A stretch of DNA of 64,000 bases from Prorocentrum cordatum (GCA_963575745.1 CAUYUJ010012780.1:898002-962001), one strand, 5' to 3'. Numbered from the stretch's first letter, positions 31,655-42,017 are shown. A program made the numbers and translations. Notes: a model not told the origin generated them from the letters alone.

Positions 31655-32700
31655 CCCCCCCTCCTCGCTGTCACCACGCCCCCACCGCGGCCCCCGGCCA
31701 TCCAGATTCCCTCGCGAGCTCAGTTTTAGAGACCCACCACACGACAATTTCGCGCCCAGAATTGACCAACACCCCCCACCACGCCCCCCACCACGGCCCG
31801 GCACCCGCACAGCAACTCCCCCCCCCTCCTCGCTGTCACCACGCCCACACCGCGGCCCCCCGCCATCCAGACTCACTCGCGAACTCAGTTTCAGAGACCC
31901 CCCACACGACAATTTCTCGCCCAGACCCAATGATTTCTCGCCTAAAAACGACCGACGCTCCTTTCCATGACCCCCACCACGGCCCGGCACCCGCACAGCA
32001 ACCCGCCCCCCCTCCTCGCTGTCACCACGCCCCCACCGCGGCCCCCGCCATCCCGACTCCCTCGCGAACTCAATTTAAGAGACCTCCCACACGAGTTTTC
32101 CGCCCAAAGTTGACCAACACCCTCCGCCACGCCCCCACCACGGCACCGCACCCGCACAGCCCCCCCCCCCCCCTGCCCCCTCGCTGTCACCACGCCCCCA
32201 CCGCGGCTCCCGCCATCCAGACTCCCTCGCGAGCTCATTTTAAAGACCCCCCACACGATAATTTCCCGCCCAGAATTGACCAACACCCCCCACCACGCCC
32301 CCACCACGGCTCGGCACCCGCACAGCACCCCCCCCTCCTCGCCGTCACCACGCCCCCACAGCGGTTCCCCGCCATCCAGACTCCCTCGCGAACTCAGTTT
32401 CAGAGACCCCCCATGCGACAATTTCTCGCCCAGACCCCGGGATTTCTGGCCCCAACCAGCCTCCCCTCCTCGCTGTCTGTCACCACGCCCCCACCGCGGC
32501 CCCCCGCCATCCAGACTCCCTCGAGAGCTTAGTTTTAGAGACCCCCCACACGAAAATTTCTCGCCCAAACTTGACCAACGCCCCCCACCATGCCCCCACC
32601 ACGGCCCGACACCCGCACAGCAACCCCCCCCCTCCCCTCCTCGCTGTCGCCACGCCCGCACCGCGGCTCCCCATACCCTGTCACCACGCCGCCGGAGCGC
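31655..32700. repeat. Seven-copy tandem repeat, about 165 bp
   Basis: Copies begin with (CTCC)TCGCTGTCACCACGCCC at about 31661, 31826, 32012, 32178, 32335, 32466 and 32636. Each contains CACCGCGG, CCATCCAGACTCCCTCGCG, TCAGTTTTAGAGACCC, GACAATTTC, TTGACCAACACC and CACGGCCCGGCACCCGCACA. Spacing is 131-186 bp. A long proline-rich plus frame passes through because the repeat is C-rich. Confidence 0.92.
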
Positions 32701-32816
32701 CGACCGCGGCGCCCACCGCCAAGCTCGTGGAGGCGCCAGGGGCCATGGACCGGCCCACGCTCATGCACTTGAGCGGAGACGGAGGGACACAGACAATCAC
32801 GCGCAAGCACTCCTAG

Positions 32817-32844
32817 TTTTTTTTTTTTTTTTTTTTTTTTTTTT
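32817..32844 (-). other. 28-nt poly(T): poly(A) of a minus-strand element
   Basis: Uninterrupted T28. Read on the minus strand it is A28 that follows box M1 of the adjoining phased array (32845-32895), the arrangement expected for the tail of a retroposed transcript. Confidence 0.75.
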
Positions 32845-33850
32845 CTCTGCGGTGTTTGAAGGATTTTGGAATTTGCTTCTTCTCGGCATTCCGACTGCTC
32901 AAGACGGCCCAAGAGGCACCCAAGATCGCCCAAGAGGCCACCAAGAGGGCCCCATGACGGCCCAAGTGGCCTCCAAGACGACCCCAAAAGGGTCCAAGAG
33001 ACGTCCAACACGCCCAAGATGGCCTCCAAGACGCCCAAGATGGCCTCCAAGACGGCCCCGAAACGCCCCAAGAGGGCCCCCAGTCGGCCCAGAACGGCCT
33101 CCCAAACGGCTCCCGACGGCGTCAGACGCGCAATGAACCCACCAAGATGGCCGAAGTTGGCTCGAAGCTGGCCCAAGACGGACCAAGAGGAACCCAAGAG
33201 GGCTTCCAGGAAGGCCAAAAACCTTGATTGTCCAACGGTTTTCGAATGATTTTGGCATTTCCTTCTTTTCGGCCTTCCGACGGCCCCAGACGGCCCAAGA
33301 GCCCCCAAAGATCGCCGAAAGATCGCCCAAGAGACCTCCAAGATGGCCCCAGAACGAAGAGGGCCCTAAGACGGCCCCAAGAGGCACCCAAAACGGCACA
33401 GGAGGCCTTTAAGACGCCCAAGATGGCCTCCAAGACGGCCCTGGACCAGTCCAAGAGGGCCCCAAATCGGCCCAGAAAGGCCCCCCAAATTGCTTCCGAC
33501 GGCGTCAGACGGACCAGGAGCCCACCAAGACGGCCGAACATGGCCCCAAGATGGGCCAAGACGGCCCAAGAGGCCTCCAAGAGGGCCCCCAGGAGGCCCG
33601 AAAAGGCCACGATCATTGATTTCCCATGGGTTTTTGAAGAATTGTGGCATTTGCTTTTTGTTCTGCCTTCCGACGGCCCGAGACGGCCCAAGTGCCCCCA
33701 AAGATCGCCCAAGAGGCCCAAGGCACGACCCCAAGAGGCCCCCAAGACGGCCCATGGCATCCAGGACGGTCCAAGAGCCCTCCAAGACGTCCTCCAAGAA
33801 GGCCCGAAAAATGATCAAAATGGCCTCCAGACGGCCATCATGACCTTCAA
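32845..33850 (-). repeat. Phased TTGGG array, minus orientation, with three M1 boxes
   Basis: CCCAAGACGGCC units throughout. M1 boxes lie at about 32845-32895, 33213-33290 and 33600-33675. The third box (TTCCGACGGCGTCAGACG) lies at about 33108-33135 and 33490-33515. The spacing between M1 boxes (about 370-385 bp) shows a higher-order unit. Confidence 0.85.
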
Positions 33851-33856
33851 AATGCC

Positions 33857-34002
33857 CACGTGTTCCCCGAAGGCTTTCCAAACCGACTCGGGGAGCACAT
33901 GGTCCGATAGCTTGGCAGGTCTGGCCTCAACGTTCGGCCACATAGGCGTTTCCAAAAATGCAGGGGGCGGCGGTGATTCGCCGTAGGCGTCTTCGAGATA
34001 TA

Positions 34003-34055
<53 letters not shown>

Positions 34056-34056
34056 T
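33857..34056 (+). repeat. Terminal module copy 2, then (GT)n/(TA)n
   Basis: CACGTGTTCCCCGAAG, GATAGCTTGGC, GGCCACATAGGCG, GCGGTGATTCGCCGTAGGCG, TCTTCGAGATATATGTG, then (GT)n and (TA)n to 34055. It matches 24140-24292. Confidence 0.82.
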
Positions 34057-34178
34057 GTGTCGGGCACCCGTTTGGTATCCGTGGGCTCCACCCAACACAC
34101 CTCAAGCGTGGCACTCGGGCGGCGCGCGCGCACACGCGCACGGCGAGCCCGGGGCAGACGGCGTGACTTCGATCAGCG

Positions 34179-34782
34179 TCATCGGCGGGCGGCCCGGGCC
34201 ACCGACTGTGCCAGCGATTGCTGATACATGTTCTGCGCTGCCGCCATTGCCATCTTATGCTGGTCCGTCTCCACGTAGTCCCCTTCCGCGGCGGGCGCCG
34301 AGGTGTCGAGTGGATTTGCTGCGAGGATCTGCTCGATGTTCAACTCGATGAAGGCCCGCATGGTCTCGAGCTGCATTCCAATGTGGTTCTGGTAACGGCC
34401 CATCTTGGGCCCCTTCATCGACAGGCTCATGTTCGCAGCGCCCTGGCCCACTTCCTCGAAGGTGTGCTCGACGTCGACTGGGCCTGCGTTGAACGTGATC
34501 CGCGTGGGGTACGTCATCTCCTTGATGGTGAGCACCTCCTGCTGGCCCATCATGTTCCGGCCTGTGAACCGGGTGCCCACGCCGTACTTGCCGTAAAAGT
34601 TCGCGCCAGGGCCGGGTTCCACACGATACGCAACCGGGTGGTTCGCGCGCGTATTTGGGCTGGAAAACGTCGGCACGGAGGCAGACAGCAAAGCAGACGT
34701 GCGCCACGTGCTTTCCGCCATTCACCGTGAGGGTGGCGTCGGCGTGGTTGGGGACGGAGCAGATGCTCAAGCCACAGCCCAT
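34179..34782 (-). pseudogene. Probable SRPBCC-like (START/Bet v1 fold) protein with one frameshift
   Basis: The minus-strand ATG at 34782 begins MGCGLSICSVPN, a Gly-Cys start like N-myristoylated/palmitoylated proteins. This frame runs through ADVFQPKYAR; at a CGCGCG run (34644-34651) the sense moves to a second frame: HPVAYRVEPGPG, GKYGVGTRFTG, EVLTIKEMTYPTRITFNAG, VDVEHTFEEVGQGA, then a helical ETMRAFIELNIEQILA and a stop at 34179. The pattern of G-x-G-x-R, YPxRITF and a T-F-E-E-x-G-x-G strand fits the polyketide cyclase/SRPBCC lipid-binding superfamily, whose members bind hydrophobic ligands. This is a fold-level inference. About 200 residues, no introns. The frameshift may be real or an assembly error in CGCGCG. 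A weak DinoSL-like string lies 40 nt upstream. Confidence 0.5.
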
Positions 34783-34989
34783 CGGACTTATTTGGCCACA
34801 GCTACCTGAAAATTGCAACTATTGAGCCACAACTGCCCAGACTACCATGTACATTCCTCACGCGCTCACCATCAGCTTGCCCTTTTCCACGGGCTTCCAC
34901 GGGTTTCCCACGGGTTCCCACGGGTTCGTTTCCTATGGAAATCGTATACTTTTCGAACTCTGGGCCCAAATCCTAACCACGAAAAAAAA

Positions 34990-35220
34990 TCCGATCCCCT
35001 CCCCCTCAAACCCCCCCCCCGCCCGAACCCCCCCCCCTCTCAAAAAGGGAAGGGGGGGTTCAAAACCCCCCCCCACCCCCCTCGGCGCCGGCACCGGCGC
35101 TGGCGTGCCGCCAGCAGCGCCACGGCGGGGCGGGGACGCAGGGGGGGGGGGGGGGTCAAAACCCCCCGCCCCCCCTCGGCGCCAGCGCTGGCGGCGGCCA
35201 GCAGCGCCGACGCTGGCGCC
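34990..35220. other. Homopolymeric C/G runs
   Basis: Repeated C8-C9 and G9-G12 runs separated by AAAACCCC and GGCGCCGGCACCGGCGCTGG. Assembly here is likely to be imprecise. Confidence 0.7.
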
Positions 35221-35229
35221 GGCGACGGC

Positions 35230-36080
35230 GGGGACGCAGCGACGGTGACCATCACTACCACCACCACCACCACCACCACCACCACCACCACCACCACCGC
35301 CTCAAACCCCCCCCCACCACCACCAGCAACAGCACCACACAACCATCACCACCACCACCACAACCACCACCGCAACTCACCATCACCACCACCACTACCA
35401 CAAAAACTCACCACCACTACCACCACCACCACCACAAACCACCACACCACCACCACCACCGCCACAACCACCACCGCTACCAGCAGCACAACCCACCGTC
35501 ACACCACAAACCACCACACCACCACCACCACCGCCACCACCACCACCACAGCAAACGTCCACAAACCACCGCCACCACAACAACCCACCACCACCACCAC
35601 CAGCACCACCACAAACCACCACCACACCTACCACAACCACCACCACCACCACCACAACTCACCATCACCACCACCACAGTAACCCACCACCACTACCACC
35701 ACCACCACCACCACAATCTACCACACCACCACCACCACCACGGCCACAACCACCACCACTACCATCAGCACAACCCACCACCACCACCACCACAAACCAC
35801 CACACCACCACCACCACCGCCACCAACACCACCACAAGCACCACCTCCACAAACCACCGCCACAACCACAAACCACCACACTACCACCAAAACGCCACCA
35901 CCACAACCCACCACCACCACCACAAACCACCACACCACCACCAAACCACCACAACCACCACCACCAACCACCGCCACAATCACCACCACCACCACAACAA
36001 ACCACCACACCACCACAACCACCACCACCGCCACCACCACCACCACCAACCCACCACCACCACCACCACCACAACCCACC
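35230..36080. repeat. (CCA)n/(CAC)n complex microsatellite
   Basis: About 850 bp of CCA repeats interrupted by recurring CACAAACCACCAC and CACAACCACCACC words. The minus strand would read poly-Val/Gly/Trp; these frames are artefacts. Confidence 0.95.
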
Positions 36081-36503
36081 GTCGTCCTCGTCGACGCTCC
36101 CCGCCACCGCCGCCCGCCGCCGCAGGCGCCGGCGCCGGCCAAAAAATGGAAATCGTCGTCCCCGCCGCCGTGGCCAGCCGCCGCCGACCCAAGCGCAGCG
36201 CCGGCCCGAGGAGAGGGGAAGCTGGGGGGGGGGTGTTCGAACCACCCCCCCCTTCCGTCACGAGAGGGGGGGGGAGGGGGGGGTTCGAACACGGGAGGAG
36301 GGGGGGGGGTCCGGTTCCCCCCCCCCTCCAAGAGATCACAGAACGCGCTCTTTCGTATGTATACATGTAGGGATGGATGTATCGATGCACGCACGCACGT
36401 ACGTAAGTAGGCATGTGCGTATGTATGTAGGTATGAATGTATGTATGTATGCATGCATGCATGTCTGTACGCACGTATGTATTCTAAGCCGCTCGAGGCG
36501 CAA

Positions 36504-36549
36504 AGTTCTTATGCCCCAGCGCCTTACTTTGCCTTGGGGCATAAGAACT
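36504..36549. repeat. 15-bp perfect inverted repeat
   Basis: AGTTCTTATGCCCCA (36504-36518) and TGGGGCATAAGAACT (36535-36549), with a 16-nt loop. A decayed relative (AAAGTTCTTGTCCCC ... GGGGCATAAGCACTTTT) lies at about 38790-38842. Both lie near a CTAAGNNGC word. Confidence 0.9.
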
Positions 36550-36589
36550 GATATGGCTGCTGATGTTCCCTCCGTCGCCATCCCCTTTC

Positions 36590-36966
36590 CGTCGTCGTCG
36601 GTCGTCGTCGTCGTCGTCGGTCGTCGGCCGTCGTCGTCGTCGCCGTCGTCGGGCGTCGTCGCCAATTAATTTCTCGCCCGCGGATCGGCCAAAAAATGGC
36701 TGGTATTTCAAGGCACCTTTTGGGGGCGAAAAGGTGACTTGAAATACATGGGTGTTTTTTTCCTCCAAAAGGGGTGTGGCAGCGAAAGCAAGAAGCGAAT
36801 TTGGAATATGTCGGCCGTCGCGGGCCCCAAACAGCAAGTTGCTGCACCATGGAGGTGCAACCTATATGGTATATGCTATGTTGTTTGAGCTACGCGGTGG
36901 AATCTATGTGGTATAGGATGTATTATGCAAGCTATGCGGTGTGAGTCGTCGTCGCCGTCGTCGTCG

Positions 36967-36997
<31 letters not shown>

Positions 36998-37016
36998 TCG
37001 TCGTCGCCCATTACGG
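36590..37016. repeat. (CGT)n tracts preceding two hairpins
   Basis: (CGT)n at 36590-36662 and 36945-37010, each about 30-40 bp upstream of one copy of the GGCCAAAAAAT...TGAAATACATGGG hairpin module. Confidence 0.85.
36704..36746. repeat. 43-nt hairpin, copy 1
   Basis: TATTTCAAG pairs with CTTGAAATA; inside it CACCTTTT pairs with AAAAGGTG around a GGGGCG-type loop. Only one mismatch (G opposite A) breaks the 18-bp stem. Confidence 0.9.
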
Positions 37017-37037
37017 AACGGCCAAAAAAATAGCTGG

Positions 37038-37080
37038 TATTTCAAGCTACCTTTTGGGGGCGAAAACGTGGCTTGAAATA
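37038..37080. repeat. 43-nt hairpin, copy 2
   Basis: Same length and loop as copy 1. The outer stem is TATTTCAAGC with GCTTGAAATA, so the G/A mismatch of copy 1 is a C-G pair here, while one inner pair is lost. It lies just before the 173-bp tandem array. Confidence 0.9.
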
Positions 37081-37087
37081 CATGGGC

Positions 37088-37760
37088 GGTCGTCCCCGGC
37101 GCTGCCTCCCTGGATCTCCCCTAAACCACTCTCGCCCAGATCCTAAGCTAAAGTTTCAGCAGTGGGCTCAAACCAGAACAGCCAGACCAGTCAGACTGCA
37201 ATGCAAAAAAAAAAAACTGCAATGCAAAAAAAGCTGCAATGCAGAAAAAACCGTTTTTCGGTGGTCGTCCCCTGCGCTGCCTCCCTGGACCTCCCCTAAA
37301 CCACTCTCGCCCAGATCCTAAGCTAAAGCTTCAGCACTGGGCTCAAACCAGACCACCCAGACCAGCCAGACTGCAATGCAAAAAAAACTGCAATGCAAAA
37401 AAAAACTGCAATGCAAAAAAAACCGTTTTTCGGTGGTCGTCCCCTGCGCTGCCTCCCTGGACCTCCCCTAAACCACTCTCGCCCAGATCCTAAGCTAAAG
37501 CTTCAGCACTGGGCTCAAACCAGACCAGCCAGACCAGCCAGACTGCAATGCAAAAAAAACTGCAATGCAAAAAAAACTGCAATGCAAAAAAAACTGCTTT
37601 TCGGTGGTCGTCCCCGGCGCTGCCTCCCTGGACCTCCCCTAAACCACTCTCGCCCAGATCCTAAGCTAAAGCTTCAGCACTGGGCTCAAACCAGACCAGC
37701 CAGACCAGCCAAACCAGCCAGACCAGCCAGACCAGATGCAACTCCGACCAAATGCAGCTC
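37088..37760 (+). repeat. Four-copy tandem repeat, about 173 bp
   Basis: Units start GGTCGTCCCC at 37088, 37262, 37435 and 37606. Each has CTGCCTCCCTGGACCTCCCC, CCAGATCCTAAGCTAAAGC, GGGCTCAAACCAGACC and one to three CTGCAATGCAAAAAAA sub-repeats. The last copy ends in a CCAGACCAG run. Confidence 0.95.
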
Positions 37761-37818
37761 CGAGCAACTTGTTCTTTGAAAGCTTGGCGTCCCGCCGTGC
37801 GCTACACGGCTAAGAACT

Positions 37819-37822
<4 letters not shown>

Positions 37823-37862
<40 letters not shown>

Positions 37863-37911
37863 GTATGTATATATATATGTATATATATATATATATATAA
37901 ATATAAATACT
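37823..37911. repeat. (TA)n microsatellite
   Basis: TATATA with GTATG interruptions, between CTAAGAACTTTTTTAA and a GCGCGCGCTTCGCGCGCGC hairpin element. Confidence 0.95.
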
Positions 37912-38260
37912 AGAACCATCGCGCGCGCTTCGCGCGCGCTCAGGTTTAGCCCAGGCTGGGGGCGCGCTAGAAGATCTTGGACAGCGCTATCAAGCACAGG
38001 CGTGTGACATAGTCGTGCCTCCTGATGGCCTCTTGGGAACCTCTTGGGTCTTCATGGGGGCATCTGAAGGGCTTCTGGGGGTTTCTCTGTGCTTCCTCAA
38101 TTGGCTGTTGGAAGCACCTCTTGGGTGCTTATCGGGGGGCATCTTGGGGTTTCTTGGGGTCCCTTGGGGGCATCGTCAAGGTTCTCCGGGCAGTCGGAAA
38201 GTTATGTTCTGCCGTCTGAAGCAGTCAATTGGCCGTCTTGGCTGCGTGGAGGCCCGGCGT
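37912..38260 (+). repeat. Dispersed CGCGCGC-hairpin element, copy 1 (also 44449-44760 and 47183-47420)
   Basis: The head is AGAACCATCGCGCGCGCTTCGC with a perfect GCGCGCGC hairpin, then CTCAGGTTNTAGCCCAGG, GGGCGCGCT, ACGATCTTGGAC, CGCTATCAAGCACAGGCG, then CAACTGGCTGTTGGAGGCAC and CCGTCATTGGCCGTCTTGGC. Copies 2 and 3 share the body; copy 3 lacks the full hairpin head. It runs directly into phased arrays. Confidence 0.85.
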
Positions 38261-38350
38261 GAGACCACATTGGGGCAATCCGGAAGCCTCCCGGGGCCCG
38301 CTTGGGCCGTCTGGGGAGCCTCTGGAGGCCCTCCTGGACTATTTTGGACT
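38010..38350 (+). repeat. Phased TTGGG array
   Basis: Plus orientation; its 3' part (38295-38400) is near-identical to 48255-48370, including a GGACTATTTTGGAC word and CATGGGGGGTCGGAGGCGGC. Confidence 0.8.
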
Positions 38351-38449
38351 TCCCCGGCCGCCCCGTCCTCTCATGGGGGGTCGGAGGCGGCGGCCTCCAA
38401 GGCCCAGGACGCGGAAACCCTGCAAAAACAAATGGAAAATGAGCCCTGG

Positions 38450-38535
38450 TCCCCCCATTGAGGGTCGAGGCAGCGCTGTTTTCGGGCCCCGGGCCTGCTA
38501 TGCGTATGCCTGTCTATCTGTCTGTCTGTCCGTAT
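38450..38535 (+). repeat. Array boundary motif then (TGTC)n
   Basis: CCCATTGAGGGTCGAGGCAG, TTTTCGGGCCCCGGGCCTGC, then TGTCTATCTGTCTGTC. Compare 8621 and 49535. 38536-38925 is unique DNA with no recognised gene. Confidence 0.8.
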
Positions 38536-38929
38536 GTACGCAAGATTGGCACCGAAACCCCAAATTCGAAACAACTGGGTGCAAACGGTGAGCCGTGAAC
38601 CTGGTCACCGCCGGAAGCCTCGTAGAGTTCCTCGCGCGCGTTGTGTTCCTGGTGGCCACAGGTCTTCGCTCCACCGAATGCCTCACTGGCTAAGTGCCGC
38701 ATAGCGTCTCTCCGCCCATTCGGGGACACCCCTCGCCTGAAACATTCCGTGGTCCCGCGGGTAGCTGGCTGATCTGATTGGCGTCAGCAGCTAAAGTTCT
38801 TGTCCCCCGAAGCATACTAAAGCGCTGGGGCATAAGCACTTTTCGCTTCACGCGGCTAAGAATACAGCGTTTGCCCATGCTGTGTGGCTTCAAAGACTTC
38901 ACGACGAGCTCAATGGAAGTCGCGGAAGA

Positions 38930-39290
38930 GTCTTCTAGGAGCCCTCTTGGGGCAGTCTTGCGATCCTCTTTGGGCGTCTTGGGGCCTTCTTGGCCCGTCT
39001 TCGGCCTCTGCGAACTCCCTTGAGCCCTGTTTGGAAGCGTCTTTGGGCTGTCCTGGTCTGTCGCGAGGCTCTTTTGGGACCGTCTTGGAGTCCTTGCGGG
39101 GGCATCTGAGTCCCACGCAGCCCTCATGGACTCATCATGAGAGGACAGAAATGGCACGTTGACTACTAATAAGACTGCCGCATGGTTTGACTTATGCTGG
39201 TCGCCTAGATATCCTCGTGGGACCCTGGGGCCATCTTGGATGCATCCTGGGGCCCTCTCGGGCTGCCCTTGGGCCCTCTTAGGCGACGCT
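38930..39290 (+). repeat. Phased TTGGG array
   Basis: Plus-orientation 10/11-bp units; it ends in the duplicated module at 39250. Confidence 0.75.
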
Positions 39291-39430
39291 GGCAACGCTT
39301 AGAACCTTTTTCCATCTGGAGCAACATGTACCAGGCAAGGTCTGCGGTGCGAACGGCAATGGGCCCCCCCTGCTATATGCGGGTGTATCCCACTGCCATC
39401 TCACATTTCTGCCAAGCTACGCACCTGGCA
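39250..39430 (+). repeat. Dispersed module, copy 1 (copy 2 at 50385-50570)
   Basis: CTCGGGCTGCCCTTGGGCCC, CTTAGGCGACG, TCTGGAGCAACATG, then GCGGTGCGAACGGCAATGGG and TATCCCACTGCCATCTCACA. Nearly identical at both sites. A weaker internal echo (CTGTCTGCAATGCGACCGGG) follows at 39457. No protein domain is recognised. Confidence 0.85.
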
Positions 39431-39659
39431 GCATGGAGACGCACCGTAAAGCATGCACTGTCTGCAATGCGACCGGGAATGGTGCAACCTTCTATTTGCG
39501 GGTGCGTGCCGCTCTGCCCTCACAGCTTGTGCAGCAAAGCTACGCGCCTACTCGTTACAGCAAATTGCGATGATGAAAAAAAAACTGAGTCGCAATGCCG
39601 CGAGCAGAAGCGATGAGGCAATTCGCCGAATTGTGGGGAACTCTTTGGAAGCATGACAG

Positions 39660-40105
39660 TGTTGGTGCTCTCTTGGGACGCCTCTTGGACCGTCAAGGGC
39701 CCTTTGGGGGCCGTTTTGGGGCCCTCTTAAGGGGGCAGCTGGACCCCCTGGGGGGCCTCTCGGGATAGGGGTCAGAGTCTGCTTGACTAATTACCTGTCG
39801 GGGTCTCTTGGCATGCTTCTCGGGCGCCTCCTGGAACAAATTTTAAAGCCCTTGGGGCTTGTTGGGGGCCGCCTGGGGGCCTCTCGGGGTCTCTTCGGAT
39901 CTCTTGGGGGCCTGCTGGCAGTCTCGGTGGGGCACTTGGGGCGGAGGGCTCTTGTAAGTGAGTTGGGGGTCCCCCTCTTGGGTCATCTTGGGCACCTCTT
40001 GGACCCTCTTGGGCTCTCTTGGAATGTCTCGAGGCGCTCCTGGGATGCTCTTGGGCCGTTTTGGGACGACCTTGGGGGCCTCTTGGGCCATCCTGGACGC
40101 TCTTA
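39660..40105 (+). repeat. Phased TTGGG array ending at an A-rich M1 start
   Basis: From about 39983 successive units measure 10, 11, 10, 10, 10, 11, 11, 10, 11, 11, 10 and 10 bp, a mean of 10.4. Box M2-like GGGGCGGAGGGCTCTTG lies at 39939. It ends CTCTTAAAACAAAGAAATCC at about 40097, as array 1 does. Confidence 0.82.
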
Positions 40106-40354
40106 AAACAAAGAAATCCGCCGGCCCCCTTGTGGGGCCACCAGGCTGTAGGCGCGTGATTCGCAGTTTCCTGTACCAGTCGTAGGTCGTAGTTTCCAGT
40201 GTTACAGTTCTGCTTCTTGCTGGTTACTGTAACTAGTTGAGTTATTGCTGGTTACTGTAACTAGTTGATTGACCGCGCGAGGGGGGGGGAGGCCCAAACA
40301 GGATTTTCCAGCGTCCCCTGGGCGCGTTGTCTGAATTGCTGGGGGGGCTCGAAA

Positions 40355-40995
40355 TCGACACCCCTCACGCAGATCCGCGGGGTCAGGGTCCAAAAACACG
40401 CCACATTTCTGAAACACCCCTCACGCAGATCCGCGGGGTCAGGGTCCAAAAACACAGGGGATTTGCCACATTTCTGAAATTCGGTGCCACCCCTCACGCA
40501 GATCCGCGGGGTCAGGGTCCAAAAACACAGGGATTTGCCACATTTCTGAAATTCGGTGCCACCCCTCACGCAGATCCGCGGGGTCAGGGTCCAAAAACAC
40601 ATGGGATTTGCCACATTTCTGAAATTCGGTGCCACCCCTCACGCAGATCCGCGGGGTCAGGGTCCAAAAACACAGGAGATTTGCCACATTTCTGAAATTC
40701 GGTGCCACCCCTCACGCAGATCCGCGGGGTCAGGGTCCAAAAACACAGGAGATTTGCCACATTTCTGAAATTCGGTGCCACCCCTCACGCAGATCCGCGG
40801 GGTCAGGGTCCAAAAACACATGGGATTTGCCACATTTCTGAAATTCGGTGCCACCCCTCACGCAGATCCGCGGGGTCAGGGTCCAAAAACACAGGGGATT
40901 TGCCACATCTCTGAAATTCGGCGCCACCCCTCACGCAGATCCGCGGGGTCAGGGTCAAAAAACACAGGGGATTTGCCACATTTCTGAAATTCGAA
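40355..40995. repeat. Nine-copy tandem repeat, 73 bp
   Basis: Unit: CACCCCTCACGCAGATCCGC, GGGGTCAGGGTCCAAAAACA, CAGGGGATTTGCCACATTTC, TGAAATTCGGTGC. The period is exactly 73 bp for the last six copies; the first two are shortened. Because 73 is not a multiple of three, a frame passes through all registers, arguing against coding. Confidence 0.97.
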
Positions 40996-41011
40996 CCCAT
41001 CACGCACATCC

Positions 41012-41124
41012 ATCGCAAGGCGTGGTAACCCAAACTGCGAGAACTCCCTCGGCCCTTTCATCGCAAGGTGTGGTAACCAAGCCCTTAAACCATACACGTC
41101 TTACCAATCGCCAGGTGTGGTAAC
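41012..41124. repeat. Three copies of ATCGCAAGGTGTGGTAACC
   Basis: At 41012-41030, 41060-41078 and 41106-41124, about 48 bp apart, with unrelated DNA between. They lie immediately after the 73-bp array. Confidence 0.85.
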
Positions 41125-41339
41125 CCCTCTTGTGGTCAGTTGGTTTTGCTGATTGCGACTCGGCTTCGCATGAAATTTCGATACTGCTTCACGACAGCGC
41201 CAAGGCCTCATGACTTAGCTCTTCCATGGCCCATTCTCCGAGAGAGGGGGCCGGCGGCAGGGGGCGAAGCCCTTACGGATTACGAACAACAGACCAGGGG
41301 GAAAAAAACATGATGTCCGAAGAGAGTTCGGTATTTTTG

Positions 41340-41870
41340 GTCATCGAATGCCTCTTGGGGAACATATCGGAGCCTTCTTGGGGCGTCACCTTGATGGCCT
41401 CTTGGGCCGTTTTGAGGCCTTCTTGGTGGCCCCTTTGGAGCGTCCTGAGGGCCTCTTGGAGCGTCTTGGGGCCTCGTAGGTGCATATTTGGGGCATCTTT
41501 GGGATACTCTTGGGGCTTTCTGGAGCTATTCCGGTGCCGTTACGATGCCTCGGAAGGCCAAGAGGGGGGCGAGTGGCGCATGGATAGCAATCAAAGCTAT
41601 TCCTAAGGTTCTTGAAAGGCTTTGGCATTTACACTGGGGGGGGGGCTCCTGGGACGACCTGGATACTCCAATCGGAGAGCCCCCAGGAGCTCCCAAGACT
41701 GCTGTGGGAGGAATCCACTGGGAAGCCCTGCGAAGCCCCTGCGACATTCGATGGAAACTCCGGGGGGAAATCCTGGGAGGCTCCAGAAGCCATCTCGGGG
41801 GCCTCTTGTGCCGTCTTGGGCAGGTCATGGCGGTTTGGGGGGTCTCTTGGCATCGCTTCAAGTACGCCTA
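41340..41870 (+). repeat. Phased TTGGG array, interrupted
   Basis: Plus-orientation units at 41345-41540 and 41760-41860. The DNA between contains box-like GGTTCTTGAAAGGCTTTGGC at 41609. Confidence 0.7.
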
Positions 41871-42017
41871 CGGCCATCTTCACACATTCGTGGCTGAAAC
41901 ATCCTTTCCTGGAGGCCGAAAACATGCCCCGCACCCCAGCGGCTGAATGCGATAACAGGGGAGGGAGGTTAGAAAAGTCTGAGGCCCTGGGCCGCTTGCC
42001 CCGGGACGCCGACGACA

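Noticed and set aside
31045-32532. 495-residue proline-rich plus frame
   Set aside because: It runs through the seven-copy C-rich 165-bp repeat and several C homopolymers; there is no domain and the repeat length varies out of frame.
40355-41000. 73-bp direct repeats as a CRISPR array
   Set aside because: The whole 73-bp unit is repeated with no variable spacers, and this is a eukaryotic genome.
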